Source: Chitinibacter fontanus (GTDB lineage Bacteria > Pseudomonadota > Gammaproteobacteria > Burkholderiales > Chitinibacteraceae). From it: DNA of 64,000 nucleotides. Below are positions 17,231 through 26,639 of this stretch, in pieces; positions within the stretch are counted from its first letter, which is position 1, and each line of letters starts with the position of its first letter. The translations under genes and the position numbers were made by a program. The DNA lies in assembly GCF_013423785.1 (NCBI RefSeq), contig NZ_CP058952.1, positions 1,364,001 to 1,428,000 on the forward strand, in the 5' to 3' direction. The notes below the pieces were generated by a model, which saw nothing but the letters and a program-made list of their open reading frames with translations, was not told where the DNA came from and did not search any database.

Positions 17231-20200
17231 GTGTCTCAAACTCAACAATTTGAGACTCTACTGAGAAAAATGACCAGACAATTTGCCCCTCCAAATGCAC
17301 AAAATGGGCTGCATTTATGGTTATGTGGCGCACCAAGACTTTACTTGGCAGAAGAAGATATCAGCTTCCAAGTTCGATATCGCAAAGCTTGGGCATTGTT
17401 AGCTTTTCTTGCCTTCGAAACAACAGTCTGGCAATCACGAAGTGTGCTTGCTCGGCTTCTTTGGCCTGATCTTTCTGACTCCGCTGCTCTGACTAATTTA
17501 CGACAAGTTTTAAACAATTTGGCGCAGGTGTTCAACAAACTAGATCAATCTCCATGGCTTGAGATTGATCGGTTACGTATACGATTATGCATCCCTCTAG
17601 GGTCTTGGCTAGATGTAGCGACCTTTCTGCACTTGGGTGAAGGTGAAATACATGACACTGATCCTGCCTGGTCTGAGCTAAATCAGGTCTTGCCACTCTG
17701 TTTGGGTGAGATGCTTGAAGGGCATCGAATCACAGAAGGTAGTTCTTTCGACGAGTGGCTTCAAAATGCTCGTCAACGCTTACATCGGGCAAAGGTTGCT
17801 ACGTTAACGCGCATGATTGCACAGCACTCACGTAATGACCAAGAAGCCACCGCACTTCTGCTTGCAAGATGGCGCTGGCAAATCGACCCGCTAGGAGAAG
17901 AAAGTGCAGCCGGACTAATTCGACAATTGTTAAAACTTGATGATCGTCGTGGCGCAGAGCAGGTAGCAGCAGAACTCGACCGAAATTTGCGCAGTGAGTT
18001 AGGCATACGGCCTAGTTCTCACCTTTTGAATTTACTTCAAATCTCGACGCCCTATTCGATACAGGGAACAACAACAGAAATAATCGAACAGCGAACTCTG
18101 TTTCTACTATTTGTTGCACTCGCCCCCATGCTGCCTAGTGATGGTGTCGATGCAGGGTTAACAACTTTACTCGCTGCACGCACGCTATTAAACGATTTGC
18201 GAACCGAGCCATTGCGGCTCCGTGGGCGTGGTTTTTGGGTCACATTTGGTTCAGCATATTGTGCCGAGGAGGGATTAACACGAGCATTGCAGGTTATTGC
18301 TCAGTTATTGCAAGCGTTCCCCGAACGTCTGTGTCTTGGATTGGCTAGCGGCCCCGTGATATGTCACACCCACCCCGATGGTATCGACTTGTTTGGGCTT
18401 GCGCCTGAACATGCTTGGCACTTGGCTCATAAAGCCAAAGCAGGGGAAGCATTGGCCAGCGCCTCCCTTGTAGCTGGTCTCCCTGGCTGGCTGCAGGCTG
18501 AACAGGACACTTACCGCTGGCAACCAACAAGAACTGAATTTATGACTGGCGCAAAGAAGTTGACGCCAATGGTCTCGCGAAAGCAACACTTTCGACAATT
18601 ACGCACAGCTTGGGAAAAAGCAAAAAATGGAATTCCAGCCTGGCTTGCGGTAGTTGGTGACGGAGGAATTGGAAAAACGCGCTTGGTACAAGAGCTTATT
18701 GAAACGCTAGATACCAAGGACACCTTATTGCTGCACTTACAGTGCACTCCTAATCAACAACGTCAACCTCTCGCTCCATTGCGCCAAGCCTTGTTGAACA
18801 AACTCCTTACTCCTACATCAAACGCAACTGATCTACAAACGCAATTGTTGACACGATGGCCTGCATTAGGCACAAACGAAACGTTTATACCCGCTTGGCC
18901 CATTTTGCTCAATTTTTTGCAGGCCGAAGGCGACCAACAAGCTCTAATCAATGGTCGAAATGATCTTTTTTGGGCTATATACATGTTGATTGATGCAATT
19001 AGCAGTCATCAACCGATTCTATTATGGATGGATGACCTACATTGGGCCGATTTGGCCACCCATGAGTGGTGGTCACACTATGCTGGTTTACTGGAAAACC
19101 AATCCGTATTACTTCTAAGCACATCTCGAACTGATGTGCCACTTACTCAGCTATCAACCCCAGCAAAACTGATCAAACTCCAGCCATTGGATGAAGTCGA
19201 TACTAGCGCTTTAGTGCGCTTACAAGCAGCCTCAGTGGAGCTTGATTCAACAATCGTCGCGCATATTGCGAAGGACAGCGGCGGGATTCCACTATTTGTC
19301 GAATTCCTCACAAAGCATTATCTAGATGGTTCTACGTCATCGAATCACCCTATGCACGGTTTACTTGCTCAAGAAATTGATCGCTTGGGGGCATTCAAAG
19401 GCATATTGCAAACTGCCGCAGTACTTGGACAACGCTTTTATGGCGTAGAACTTGCACGATTAGTTCCTGAAGAACCTACCCCTGTGTTGGAATTGGCCTG
19501 CCACTACCGGCTACTTGAAGTGATTGCAGAAGATTGTTACGAATTTAGGCACGCTTTAATACGTGATGCTGCTTACCAAGGACTACCGCCTGCGATGGCA
19601 CAACGCATGCATGGACTGCATGCAGATTGGTTAGCTGTTCAGCAAAATGAGCCCGCAGCCCATATCGCAGAGCATTTTGAGCAGGCCCGTCGTTGGTCGG
19701 AAGCAATACACTGGTGGCAACGTGCTGGCGAACTAGCGCTGACACGTGAGTTTGCGGCAGACGCCCTAGCTTGTTACCTTCGAGCTCAAGAATTGCTACC
19801 GTGTCACCCATCGCTGACAGCGACGCAAAAACGTCAACTCGGATTTTCCATAGCTAAGGCTGCACTGCTAAGCGAAGGGTATGGTTCAGAGCGTGGTCAC
19901 TTGCAATACCAAGCTCTCGTTGAAGAACTGGCTAATGATTTAAATGAAAGAGAAAATCTATTTCGAGCTCTGAGTGGGCTTTATATGGGGGGGAGTTCGT
20001 TTAGGCAAACAGACGGGCTAATCATTGCAGAGAAAATGCGGCCACTTTCTGATACAGCGGCCAAACAACTGATGCTCTGTTTTGCAATGGGGAACTCTCT
20101 ATTTTGGCGAGGCTGTTTTGATCAAGCACGAGATTGGCAAGAGAAAGGTATCGCCTTAAGTGAATCCTTATCAGCTGAGGAGCGCTCCCGCTACTGGGGT

Positions 20201-20869
20201 GAAGACTTAGGCATCCTGCTGCGGGCCTTTTTGTGTTGGAATGCGTGGTTTGTTGGGGATGAGCAACTGGCTGCTAATACTGCGGCTGATGGTATTGCGC
20301 TAGCAAGATCAGGGGGCAAGCCGCATGCGCTATGTTTTATGCTTGCCTTTGCCAGCGCCGAGCGCTGGTGTGCTGATGATGCGAGTGGATGTGCTCAGCA
20401 TGCAAACGAGGGATTAATACTGGCACGTCACCATGGGTTTCCTCTATGGCAAGGGATACACGGACTGTTTTCCTTATGGAGTCAAGCCCGCAAAGGCCTA
20501 CTCAATGATCTCTCACCTGTATTACAAGCTGCTGAGCAATTTAGCCAGGCCTATCGCGCGGGGTCGACAACGGCATGCTGGGTTATGGCATCAATTCTAT
20601 ATCAACTCAATCGCCAGCATGAACTGAGCCATCTTCTAGCCCAAATGCGCTTTGGGATAGCAAAATACGGCGACGAATACTGCCTATCTGAAGTGCTCAT
20701 GTATGAAGCGCACCTAACCGATGATCGACTAGCGATTACTCAATTACACAACGATGCTCTGAATCTGGCCCGTCTGCAGGGCGCATTTGGACTATTAAAA
20801 CGACTCCAGCAATTTAAAGAGCAGACTGTGATTGTTCAAAGCACTGATACTCAGCCTCATCTTCATTAA
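17231..20869 (+). CDS. Giant BTAD / cyclase-like / AAA ATPase transcriptional regulator
   Basis: 1212 residues from GTG at 17231; an ATG at 17270 is an alternative start with no better ribosome site. Residues about 25-125 form a winged-helix DNA-binding domain and about 130-275 the BTAD helical repeats of SARP-type activators. Residues about 288-430 resemble a degenerate class III nucleotidyl cyclase domain with no clear metal-binding Asp pair. An AAA_16-type ATPase follows, with Walker A GDGGIGKT (about 475-483) and Walker B ILLWMDDLHWAD (about 595-606). The C-terminal 450 residues look like TPR helices. Such LAL/SARP-like proteins integrate a signal through ATP and activate neighbouring genes. 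The next genes downstream, in the same direction 440 bases on, are the coiled-coil pair, which it may control. Confidence 0.8.
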   Translation: MSQTQQFETLLRKMTRQFAPPNAQNGLHLWLCGAPRLYLAEEDISFQVRYRKAWALLAFLAFETTVWQSRSVLARLLWPDLSDSAALTNLRQVLNNLAQVFNKLDQSPWLEIDRLRIRLCIPLGSWLDVATFLHLGEGEIHDTDPAWSELNQVLPLCLGEMLEGHRITEGSSFDEWLQNARQRLHRAKVATLTRMIAQHSRNDQEATALLLARWRWQIDPLGEESAAGLIRQLLKLDDRRGAEQVAAELDRNLRSELGIRPSSHLLNLLQISTPYSIQGTTTEIIEQRTLFLLFVALAPMLPSDGVDAGLTTLLAARTLLNDLRTEPLRLRGRGFWVTFGSAYCAEEGLTRALQVIAQLLQAFPERLCLGLASGPVICHTHPDGIDLFGLAPEHAWHLAHKAKAGEALASASLVAGLPGWLQAEQDTYRWQPTRTEFMTGAKKLTPMVSRKQHFRQLRTAWEKAKNGIPAWLAVVGDGGIGKTRLVQELIETLDTKDTLLLHLQCTPNQQRQPLAPLRQALLNKLLTPTSNATDLQTQLLTRWPALGTNETFIPAWPILLNFLQAEGDQQALINGRNDLFWAIYMLIDAISSHQPILLWMDDLHWADLATHEWWSHYAGLLENQSVLLLSTSRTDVPLTQLSTPAKLIKLQPLDEVDTSALVRLQAASVELDSTIVAHIAKDSGGIPLFVEFLTKHYLDGSTSSNHPMHGLLAQEIDRLGAFKGILQTAAVLGQRFYGVELARLVPEEPTPVLELACHYRLLEVIAEDCYEFRHALIRDAAYQGLPPAMAQRMHGLHADWLAVQQNEPAAHIAEHFEQARRWSEAIHWWQRAGELALTREFAADALACYLRAQELLPCHPSLTATQKRQLGFSIAKAALLSEGYGSERGHLQYQALVEELANDLNERENLFRALSGLYMGGSSFRQTDGLIIAEKMRPLSDTAAKQLMLCFAMGNSLFWRGCFDQARDWQEKGIALSESLSAEERSRYWGEDLGILLRAFLCWNAWFVGDEQLAANTAADGIALARSGGKPHALCFMLAFASAERWCADDASGCAQHANEGLILARHHGFPLWQGIHGLFSLWSQARKGLLNDLSPVLQAAEQFSQAYRAGSTTACWVMASILYQLNRQHELSHLLAQMRFGIAKYGDEYCLSEVLMYEAHLTDDRLAITQLHNDALNLARLQGAFGLLKRLQQFKEQTVIVQSTDTQPHLH

Positions 20870-21064
20870 AGCAACCCCTATAAATTTTGCCTTTAAGTAG
20901 GCCAACCACCTAACCCTTTGATTAATTGCATCTATTTTTCGACGAATTGATTTTCTTATCGATCTATTTACTTCTTACGATTATCTAACGGCACGAGGAT
21001 AACATTTGTCCGGTGTTCAGCTAAAAGAAGAAATATCGTCAGCAATCTTTCAAAGTGTCACGAA

Positions 21065-21244
21065 ATGCTTGTTAAGAATGGGGTAACTGTGGAAAAAAGG
21101 ATTCAGGGCTTGAAGGTATGTTTTTTAAGTAACTCAATAAAAGTTTCGGATCAATGCTGCTCAGTCACACAAGGGGCAAAGTTGCGAGAAGTACACCTAG
21201 TAAGGCAAGGCAACGACGCGTGTGAAGTTTGGTTTAGCACTTAA
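21065..21244 (+). CDS. Possible 59-residue ORF in the gap before the coiled-coil genes
   Basis: Between the regulator and the coiled-coil pair (20870-21310) the only sizeable frame is this one. It has ATG at 21065 and an open frame continuing upstream to about 20950 without a start codon, so it could equally be the remnant of a longer gene. The peptide is Cys- and Val-containing (KVCFLSNS, DQCCSVTQG, NDACEVWFST). No ribosome site. The rest of the gap shows no gene and presumably carries the promoter of the coiled-coil genes. Confidence 0.25.
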   Translation: MLVKNGVTVEKRIQGLKVCFLSNSIKVSDQCCSVTQGAKLREVHLVRQGNDACEVWFST

Positions 21245-21310
21245 CGCAAGGCACAATTGAATAACTGCGAATTAAGCAATGATTATCAACTAAACAGGTA
21301 GATTATTACA

Positions 21311-22222
21311 ATGAAGCGTAATCGATTAAATTCGCACCTTAGGGCGATAGGGTTTTATTTTGTACTGGCCATTTTTGGCGCACAAACAGCAATAGCAAAT
21401 CAAGAAGAAACTATTGAAATAAAACAAAAAGTGGCCGAGCAAATAAACACCGGAAGGGGGCTACTAGAGTTAATGAAATCGGCAAATGAAAAACTAAATA
21501 ATACAATTGAAAAATTAGTACAAGAAAGCCAACACCTTCAATTGGAAATTGCTGAACATGAAAAAATATTGTTTGAACTAAAGGAAAGGGAAGCAAAACT
21601 GAATGCCTTATATGATTCTGGCTGGCAAAATTTTATCGCGTCAGCCAATCATCTAGTCACAAAAAAGGGGTTGCTTGAAAAAAATGAGGTTGAACTAAAA
21701 AAAACAATTGATGAATATGAAAAATGCAAAAAAGACGCTTGGATATTTTACATTTTTTGTGGGATACCACCATTTGATCGACCTGAAGTAAAAAGCTTAG
21801 TTGCAAATCAGATTAAATTGAAGAATGAAATTGAATCATTGGAAAATGAATACAAAATTAGAATGGAAGAGTTTAATGAGGTTTCGCAAAAGCTATCGGA
21901 GCAACGCCACTTAGTAGAAGAAAAAAAACAAAATTCGAATGAGGTTGCAAAGGAAATTGATGTACGGAAATCTGCAGCATCCGATCTTAACTTTATCCAG
22001 CACAATATGAATGAGGATGTAAACCAAATTGATTCATATGCGACTCAATTAACAAGAGGGCTCTCTGAGACAGAAAATGAAATTTTAATTGATGACCTAA
22101 AAAATAAATCAAATGCATTTCAAGAAAGTTTATGCAAGGGTATTCAGTTTATTCGTAACTTACAAAAAAGGAGCCTGGTCGAAATTTCTTTGGTTTTATC
22201 AGTGACAAATTGTAAAAATTAA
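21311..22222 (+). CDS. Exported coiled-coil protein, possible pore-forming toxin component A
   Basis: 303 residues. Residues 1-29 are a signal peptide (basic start, hydrophobic FYFVLAIFGAQ, cleavage near AIA-NQ). The rest is almost entirely heptad-like Glu/Lys/Leu helix (about 30-145 and 165-275), interrupted at about 145-160 by a short aromatic stretch (DAWIFYIFCGIPPF) that could be a membrane-inserting tip. Two long helices joined by a short hydrophobic hairpin is the plan of alpha-helical pore-formers such as ClyA, Hbl/Nhe or Xax/Yax; the resemblance is architectural, not by sequence. It is 35 bases before the next coiled-coil gene in the same operon. A periplasmic structural or adhesion role is the main alternative. 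Confidence 0.6.
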   Translation: MKRNRLNSHLRAIGFYFVLAIFGAQTAIANQEETIEIKQKVAEQINTGRGLLELMKSANEKLNNTIEKLVQESQHLQLEIAEHEKILFELKEREAKLNALYDSGWQNFIASANHLVTKKGLLEKNEVELKKTIDEYEKCKKDAWIFYIFCGIPPFDRPEVKSLVANQIKLKNEIESLENEYKIRMEEFNEVSQKLSEQRHLVEEKKQNSNEVAKEIDVRKSAASDLNFIQHNMNEDVNQIDSYATQLTRGLSETENEILIDDLKNKSNAFQESLCKGIQFIRNLQKRSLVEISLVLSVTNCKN

Positions 22223-22257
22223 TTATTTAAATATATAAATTGACCTAGGAGAGTATC

Positions 22258-24153
22258 ATGGAAAATGATTTTTCATTTGCAGCGAGCAAAAAAGTCGAGA
22301 GTTTTAAAGTTGGAATGACCAAGTACCAGATGTCTGAGGACGACACTGACCAACGTGATGATGAGCTTAAAAATCAAAAAGAACTTGCTGAAATTCAACA
22401 ATTGATAGAAAAACAAGCAGATGAAAATATGTTGGACTTCAGCGAGCCCAATAACGCACTGATTAAGCTCTACATTAATCAATTGCAAAATGAATATGAC
22501 GTAAGCAGGGTAAAGCAGGATACTGATTGTGCCGTATCATTGCTATACATTGCCTATAATGCAACGCCACAAATTGTAGGCTCGGTCAGAGTGAGTATCG
22601 ATAGAATTATGGCTGACCTGATTAGAGAACAAAAGGAAAGCGTAAATATCATGGGCAAGGTAGGTTTTGCCTGCAATAGAATTAAGAATGATCTGGAATT
22701 GAATGCAAAGATAAGGAATAAACTCAACTTAAATGATCCTGTTGTGGTTAAGGATTTTCTTAATAGTCAATTTATAAGAATGGTTAAAAAAATTAAGGAC
22801 GATTCTAATGACATTGCAAAGCAACTGCGTACCCTTTCAGGTTCGTATAACAAAATAATCTCAGACTCTAATGCGGCCTCTTACAAAAACCAGCTTGAGC
22901 TAGCGAAAGAAACAAAAGAACGACAGCGATTGCTGGATCAGATTGCTGAAATGAAAAGCGATAGTGAAAAAATGGAAGGGTTTGTCAGTGATTTAAGTGA
23001 GCAAATCCGTAAATACGACAACCTTGCCGCAGAATACAAACAAAAGGCTGAAACAGCTGAAGAACGCTCCTTCATTATGTCGATCATCAGTGTTTGCGCA
23101 GAAATGGTCGCCGCTACAGCACCCGCCATTACCGCTGCTTTGACAGGCGCAGCGACTGGGGGGGCCTCAATTATGTCCAGCCACTCTTCTGCTGCAATGC
23201 GCAAGATGATGGCGCCCTCTCCGAATGAAGGTGGTGCAGATGATTCAGCTCAGCTGGTAAAACTTAATAAAGAATTTGCGATTAAAACCGCAGATAAAAA
23301 ATTAGCTGAAAAAGAATTGAGCGAGCTAGAGGCCAAAAAGGATGAATTAGAAGAAAAGAAAAAAGAAATAGAATCAAATACTGATTTGAGTGAAGAAAAA
23401 AGAACAGTGGAGCAGGAGAATATAGATAAAGAAATTGTAGAAAATGGTAAATCCAGGGGCAAGACTAGCGATAAAATTAAGGCCACCGAGGTCGCATTAG
23501 AAGGAATTCAAGCGGCACTCAATGCACTTAGCAAAGGAATGGAGAAAATATCGGAGAAACAGGAGCAGCAAGGAGCCAGTCTTCGCGAAATGCAATTGAA
23601 GATGCTAAATACAGTTCAGAAATTTGAGGAGGAAAAGAGAAAACAGAATGCCGAGCTAATTAAAGTACGGGCTATGATTAAATCAAAAGAGACAAATAAA
23701 AGTGAAATTGAATTATCGATCAGATCACTTGGCATATCGACCGATGCAATCAAAGCAATGGTATCCATTATTAACGAATTAGCATATTTTTTTGAAAGCT
23801 TTGCCATTTTTATGGGCGAAATTTCAAAAGATGCATCAGGAATGGCTGATAGCATCAGTGAATTTAATGATGGCTCTAAATCGCTTGCTTCATTACTAGA
23901 AATCAATTTAAAAACCAGTTACTTTTTTGTTGCGCAGCATGCTGAATGGATGGCTATTAGCATGGTAGCGTCCATCTTCAAGAATGCATTTAATACCGGT
24001 TGGAGTAAGCTAAATAAACTAAATGGGAAGTATTTGACTGGTGATGCGCTCATTACTTATTTAGATGGGGCGGCTGATCAATTGGACGAGATTGCCTTTA
24101 AAAGGGCCAGCCAAATTGATTCGACTATTTTTCAACTTGATCAATATCGCTAA
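22258..24153 (+). CDS. Coiled-coil protein with hydrophobic hairpin, possible pore-forming toxin component B
   Basis: 631 residues with a good ribosome site (TAGGAGAG before ATG 22258) and no signal peptide. Residues about 180-270 and 330-500 are long charged coiled coils. Between them, residues 271-300 (FIMSIISVCAEM to LTGAATGG) are hydrophobic and Ala/Gly-rich, long enough for a membrane hairpin. The C-terminal 130 residues are more globular, with a mixed hydrophobic stretch near FFVAQHAEWMAISM. Alpha-pore-forming toxins carry such a buried hydrophobic tongue between helices. It is expressed with the 303-residue exported protein, suggesting a two-part system. An ABC-associated or SMC-like structural protein is less likely since there is no ATP-binding motif. 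Confidence 0.6.
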   Translation: MENDFSFAASKKVESFKVGMTKYQMSEDDTDQRDDELKNQKELAEIQQLIEKQADENMLDFSEPNNALIKLYINQLQNEYDVSRVKQDTDCAVSLLYIAYNATPQIVGSVRVSIDRIMADLIREQKESVNIMGKVGFACNRIKNDLELNAKIRNKLNLNDPVVVKDFLNSQFIRMVKKIKDDSNDIAKQLRTLSGSYNKIISDSNAASYKNQLELAKETKERQRLLDQIAEMKSDSEKMEGFVSDLSEQIRKYDNLAAEYKQKAETAEERSFIMSIISVCAEMVAATAPAITAALTGAATGGASIMSSHSSAAMRKMMAPSPNEGGADDSAQLVKLNKEFAIKTADKKLAEKELSELEAKKDELEEKKKEIESNTDLSEEKRTVEQENIDKEIVENGKSRGKTSDKIKATEVALEGIQAALNALSKGMEKISEKQEQQGASLREMQLKMLNTVQKFEEEKRKQNAELIKVRAMIKSKETNKSEIELSIRSLGISTDAIKAMVSIINELAYFFESFAIFMGEISKDASGMADSISEFNDGSKSLASLLEINLKTSYFFVAQHAEWMAISMVASIFKNAFNTGWSKLNKLNGKYLTGDALITYLDGAADQLDEIAFKRASQIDSTIFQLDQYR

Positions 24154-24273
24154 TTCAACTCCAGTTACCATAAGGATTGTTGTTTGACCCATACTGATCG
24201 ATAAAGTCGATAATTAAAAGTAAAGCAAAACCAAGCTTTTTATTCAGCATCATTGAAACCATGGAAAATTATC

Positions 24274-24822
24274 ATGCCATCTAATTATACGCCAACCACT
24301 CCACTTGAAATTGTTTGGAGCTCACCCCAGTTTGATCATTTTGCAGAGTATTTGAAAGACAATGACTCACTTGAAATTTTAAGGTGCGTGACTTATCTGC
24401 AATATCTAGAAACGCTGGATGATATAACGCCTTCTCATGTAAATTACCTTTGGATTAATTATATTGATCCAAATATTGACTACATTGATGAGCATGACAG
24501 GACAAAAAGTTGCTATTCGGTAAATATTTCTAACGCACAAAGACGATTGGTGACTGCGCACAATTTCCATGATTTTTGCGGCTCTTTCGCCGATCGGGCT
24601 GTTGTTAGAGGTGCGGTTATACATTCGATGCATGATAGAAATATAAATTATAGTACGAAATATCATCTACCTTTGGGCTGGATGCTACCCAGCCCCGGTG
24701 AAGTGCGTCCGCCATTTAACGAGCAAAATTTATTTAAGGCTTATAATAAACTGCTTAAGCTTCATGGAAAGAAGGAATATCAGAAAAATACGCCGTTTGA
24801 AAAAAAATATGTTCATGGCTAA
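24274..24822 (+). CDS. Hypothetical protein, weak RGS-like pattern
   Basis: The ATG at 24274 has GGAAA seven bases upstream and gives 182 residues; an earlier TTG at 24253 is less likely. The region FDHFAEYLKDNDSLEILRCVTYLQYLE, then VNYLWINYIDP and NISNAQRRLV, recalls the helix order of RGS-fold domains (F..FL..... L.F, then I...Y, then vN), but the match is by eye and weak. There is no signal peptide. It follows the coiled-coil pair by 120 bases in the same direction. It could be a partner or immunity factor of that pair. I cannot assign a function. Confidence 0.5.
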   Translation: MPSNYTPTTPLEIVWSSPQFDHFAEYLKDNDSLEILRCVTYLQYLETLDDITPSHVNYLWINYIDPNIDYIDEHDRTKSCYSVNISNAQRRLVTAHNFHDFCGSFADRAVVRGAVIHSMHDRNINYSTKYHLPLGWMLPSPGEVRPPFNEQNLFKAYNKLLKLHGKKEYQKNTPFEKKYVHG

Positions 24823-24901
24823 TTCTTTATGACCATAAACAAAACAAAACGCTGAGCAACAAGCTTATGGCTCTGTCGCTTTAGCTTTGCACGTTGACTT
24901 T

Positions 24902-24929
24902 GTTCGCCCCTGATAAATCAGGGGCGAAC
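24902..24929. repeat. Perfect 13-base palindrome
   Basis: GTTCGCCCCTGAT (24902-24914) and ATCAGGGGCGAAC (24917-24929) are perfectly complementary. No T-run follows, so it is either a terminator of the upstream operon acting with a weak tract or a REP-like element. The rest of 24823-25045 shows no gene. Confidence 0.6.
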
Positions 24930-25045
24930 GTTAATGGGACGCGAAGTCGCTGGCCTAAAGTGGTTACTCGCCAACATCATAAGCAAATAATTGGTGATTG
25001 TAGTGATACACTGAATTTAGTAATCAGAGCAGATTAAATCGAGTG

Positions 25046-25201
25046 ATGGAAAAGGTATTGCTTGATACTCAGGTCGATGTATTGGTTTCCGCAATGGCTG
25101 GATTTTATCCACCTGCAGTAGGGCAAATGCGTGGACAGTCCAGTCACATCTTGCTGTGTATTTTCAGACATCAGCAACCCCATACGCTTGAAAAACAATG
25201 A
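25046..25201 (+). pseudogene. Relic of an RTX protein C-terminus
   Basis: A 51-codon frame begins MEKVLLDTQVDVLVSAMAG, closely matching the C-terminal DGKTLLNTQVDALVSAMAG of the 2394-residue RTX protein encoded at 4124-11308. After the match the sequence diverges and the frame ends at 25199-25201. It is the leftover secretion-signal region of a second RTX gene, on the opposite strand to the intact operon. Confidence 0.65.
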
Positions 25202-25289
25202 AAAAAGCGCGTAGCATGCTGAGTTATACACACAGATAAACCAAATATACACCTGCACAGGTGTATATTTCACGTTAGGGCTTTCCAAG

Positions 25290-25682
25290 TTGCATCTCTC
25301 CGCCCAACTAGATCAATGGCTAGCACAGGCATTCTTGAACGATTCGCCAACTGAAATTGCAGGCTACTCATTCAATCTCTTCGAAAACGCAAATGACGCC
25401 AATTCAAAGTTTGGTGTTGAGTTAATTGGCGCTTCAAGATTTGATCAAGATGACACTGATTGGGCTTGTGACGAAACTTGGTCAGCCAGCCCAAGGCGTC
25501 TTGCTCTTCCAATTAGTATCTCTGGAGAGCATTGGGAACACTGTCTTGCAGTGGTTGAGAATGCAATTAATCAGCTACTCATGACCAATACGTCGGCTGT
25601 ATCCATACCAAAATCTTCGCAAGCTATCGCTGTCGGCTTCGTAGATGGGGACTTAAATGTTATTTGGCGACCAAAGCCCTAA
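25290..25682 (+). CDS. Gene-cassette hypothetical protein, 130 aa
   Basis: A TTG start at 25290 gives a 130-residue soluble acidic protein; no ATG is better placed. A core-like GTTAGGG lies about 11 bases upstream and the stop codon TAA at 25680-25682 falls inside the first arm of the attC site that follows, the typical geometry of an integron cassette. Trp- and Asp-rich centre (DQDDTDWACDETW) and a C-terminal beta pattern. Family not recognised. Confidence 0.6.
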   Translation: MHLSAQLDQWLAQAFLNDSPTEIAGYSFNLFENANDANSKFGVELIGASRFDQDDTDWACDETWSASPRRLALPISISGEHWEHCLAVVENAINQLLMTNTSAVSIPKSSQAIAVGFVDGDLNVIWRPKP

Positions 25683-25772
25683 CCTTTCAGTCAACCTGAC
25701 TGCTCAAAGCTGCGCTTTGGGTTCCCTCCGTTGCTGCGCAACTCCGGCAGCAGGTTACTTCCAACGTTAGGC
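25677..25772 (+). repeat. Integron attC recombination site (59-base element)
   Basis: R'' CCCTAAC (25677-25683) and R' GTTAGGC (25766-25772) pair with one mismatch. L'' AGTCAACC (25689-25696) and L' GGTTACT (25753-25759) pair perfectly except for one extra C in L'', the extrahelical base required for IntI strand choice. Spacers are five and six bases. Overall 96 bases, within the normal range. No integrase of the IntI type is in the window, so this is a cassette lodged elsewhere or a stray array fragment. Confidence 0.8.
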
Positions 25773-25778
25773 AGCCCC

Positions 25779-26600
25779 ATGGATTGGATTCCGGCAGTAA
25801 CTACGACCACTCTTTTTGCCGCAGCACTCTGGCTGGTGCGCAAGCTCATCATTACGAGACTCAGTCGCTCCGTACAGCATGAGTTTGACCAAAAACTTGA
25901 GATCGTTCGAGCCGATCTACGCGCGTCTGAAGAGAAATTTAAGGCTGCGCTTCGGGAAAAAGAAGCGGAAATAGCTGCACTTCGAAGCGGTGCATTGTCG
26001 GCTATAGCCAGCAGGCAGGCCGCGATTGAGAAACGCAGGCTGGAGGCAATAGATCAAATCTGGGCTGCATTTAATTCACTTGCGCATGCCCGCGGACTTG
26101 CTGCGCAGATGGCGATTATTAAGTTTGAAGAGGCAGCAAGGGAAACCGAGCGAAACCCAAAAGCAAGACAGCTTTTCGAAATCATGGGCTCGGGGTTCGA
26201 TCCGTTAAAGATTGATGGGATCAACGCTGACAAGGCGCGCCCGTTTATTAGCCCAATGGCTTGGGCGACATTCGCTGCCTATCGCGCTATCGTGATGAAT
26301 AGCGTAGTGAAATGGCATATCTTGAAAGGTGGTCTTGGTAAAGCCGATCTTGTCGATTCTGACGTTGTCAAAAATTTGGTCTTGGCAGCACTTCCAGGCT
26401 ACAAGGATTATCTAGAAAAGCACGGCACAGATGCTCTCTACTATTCGCTGGAGGGGCTTGAGACGCAGTTATTGTCTGAGCTTAAAACGTTGCTCACGAT
26501 CAGCGAATTCGACAAGGCGAGCGTTGAACAAGAGGCAGAAATATTGCGTCTAGCCAATGAGCTGCAGACCGCTAACGAAAAGGCTGAACGTGCCGCCTAG
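25779..26600 (+). CDS. Cassette-type membrane-anchored coiled-coil protein
   Basis: The ATG at 25779 lies six bases after the attC core, as in integron cassettes, giving 273 residues; the longer upstream frame would read through attC. One N-terminal membrane helix (about residues 5-22, TTLFAAALWLV), then an Arg/Glu/Ala-rich coiled coil (about 35-95), then a helical cytoplasmic domain. No catalytic motif seen. The cassette's own attC is missing: the downstream side is a decayed IS3 element, which probably destroyed it. Confidence 0.65.
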   Translation: MDWIPAVTTTTLFAAALWLVRKLIITRLSRSVQHEFDQKLEIVRADLRASEEKFKAALREKEAEIAALRSGALSAIASRQAAIEKRRLEAIDQIWAAFNSLAHARGLAAQMAIIKFEEAARETERNPKARQLFEIMGSGFDPLKIDGINADKARPFISPMAWATFAAYRAIVMNSVVKWHILKGGLGKADLVDSDVVKNLVLAALPGYKDYLEKHGTDALYYSLEGLETQLLSELKTLLTISEFDKASVEQEAEILRLANELQTANEKAERAA

Positions 26601-26639
26601 GCGCGCTGGGATGTATTGCTGATGCCGCATATATAGCAC

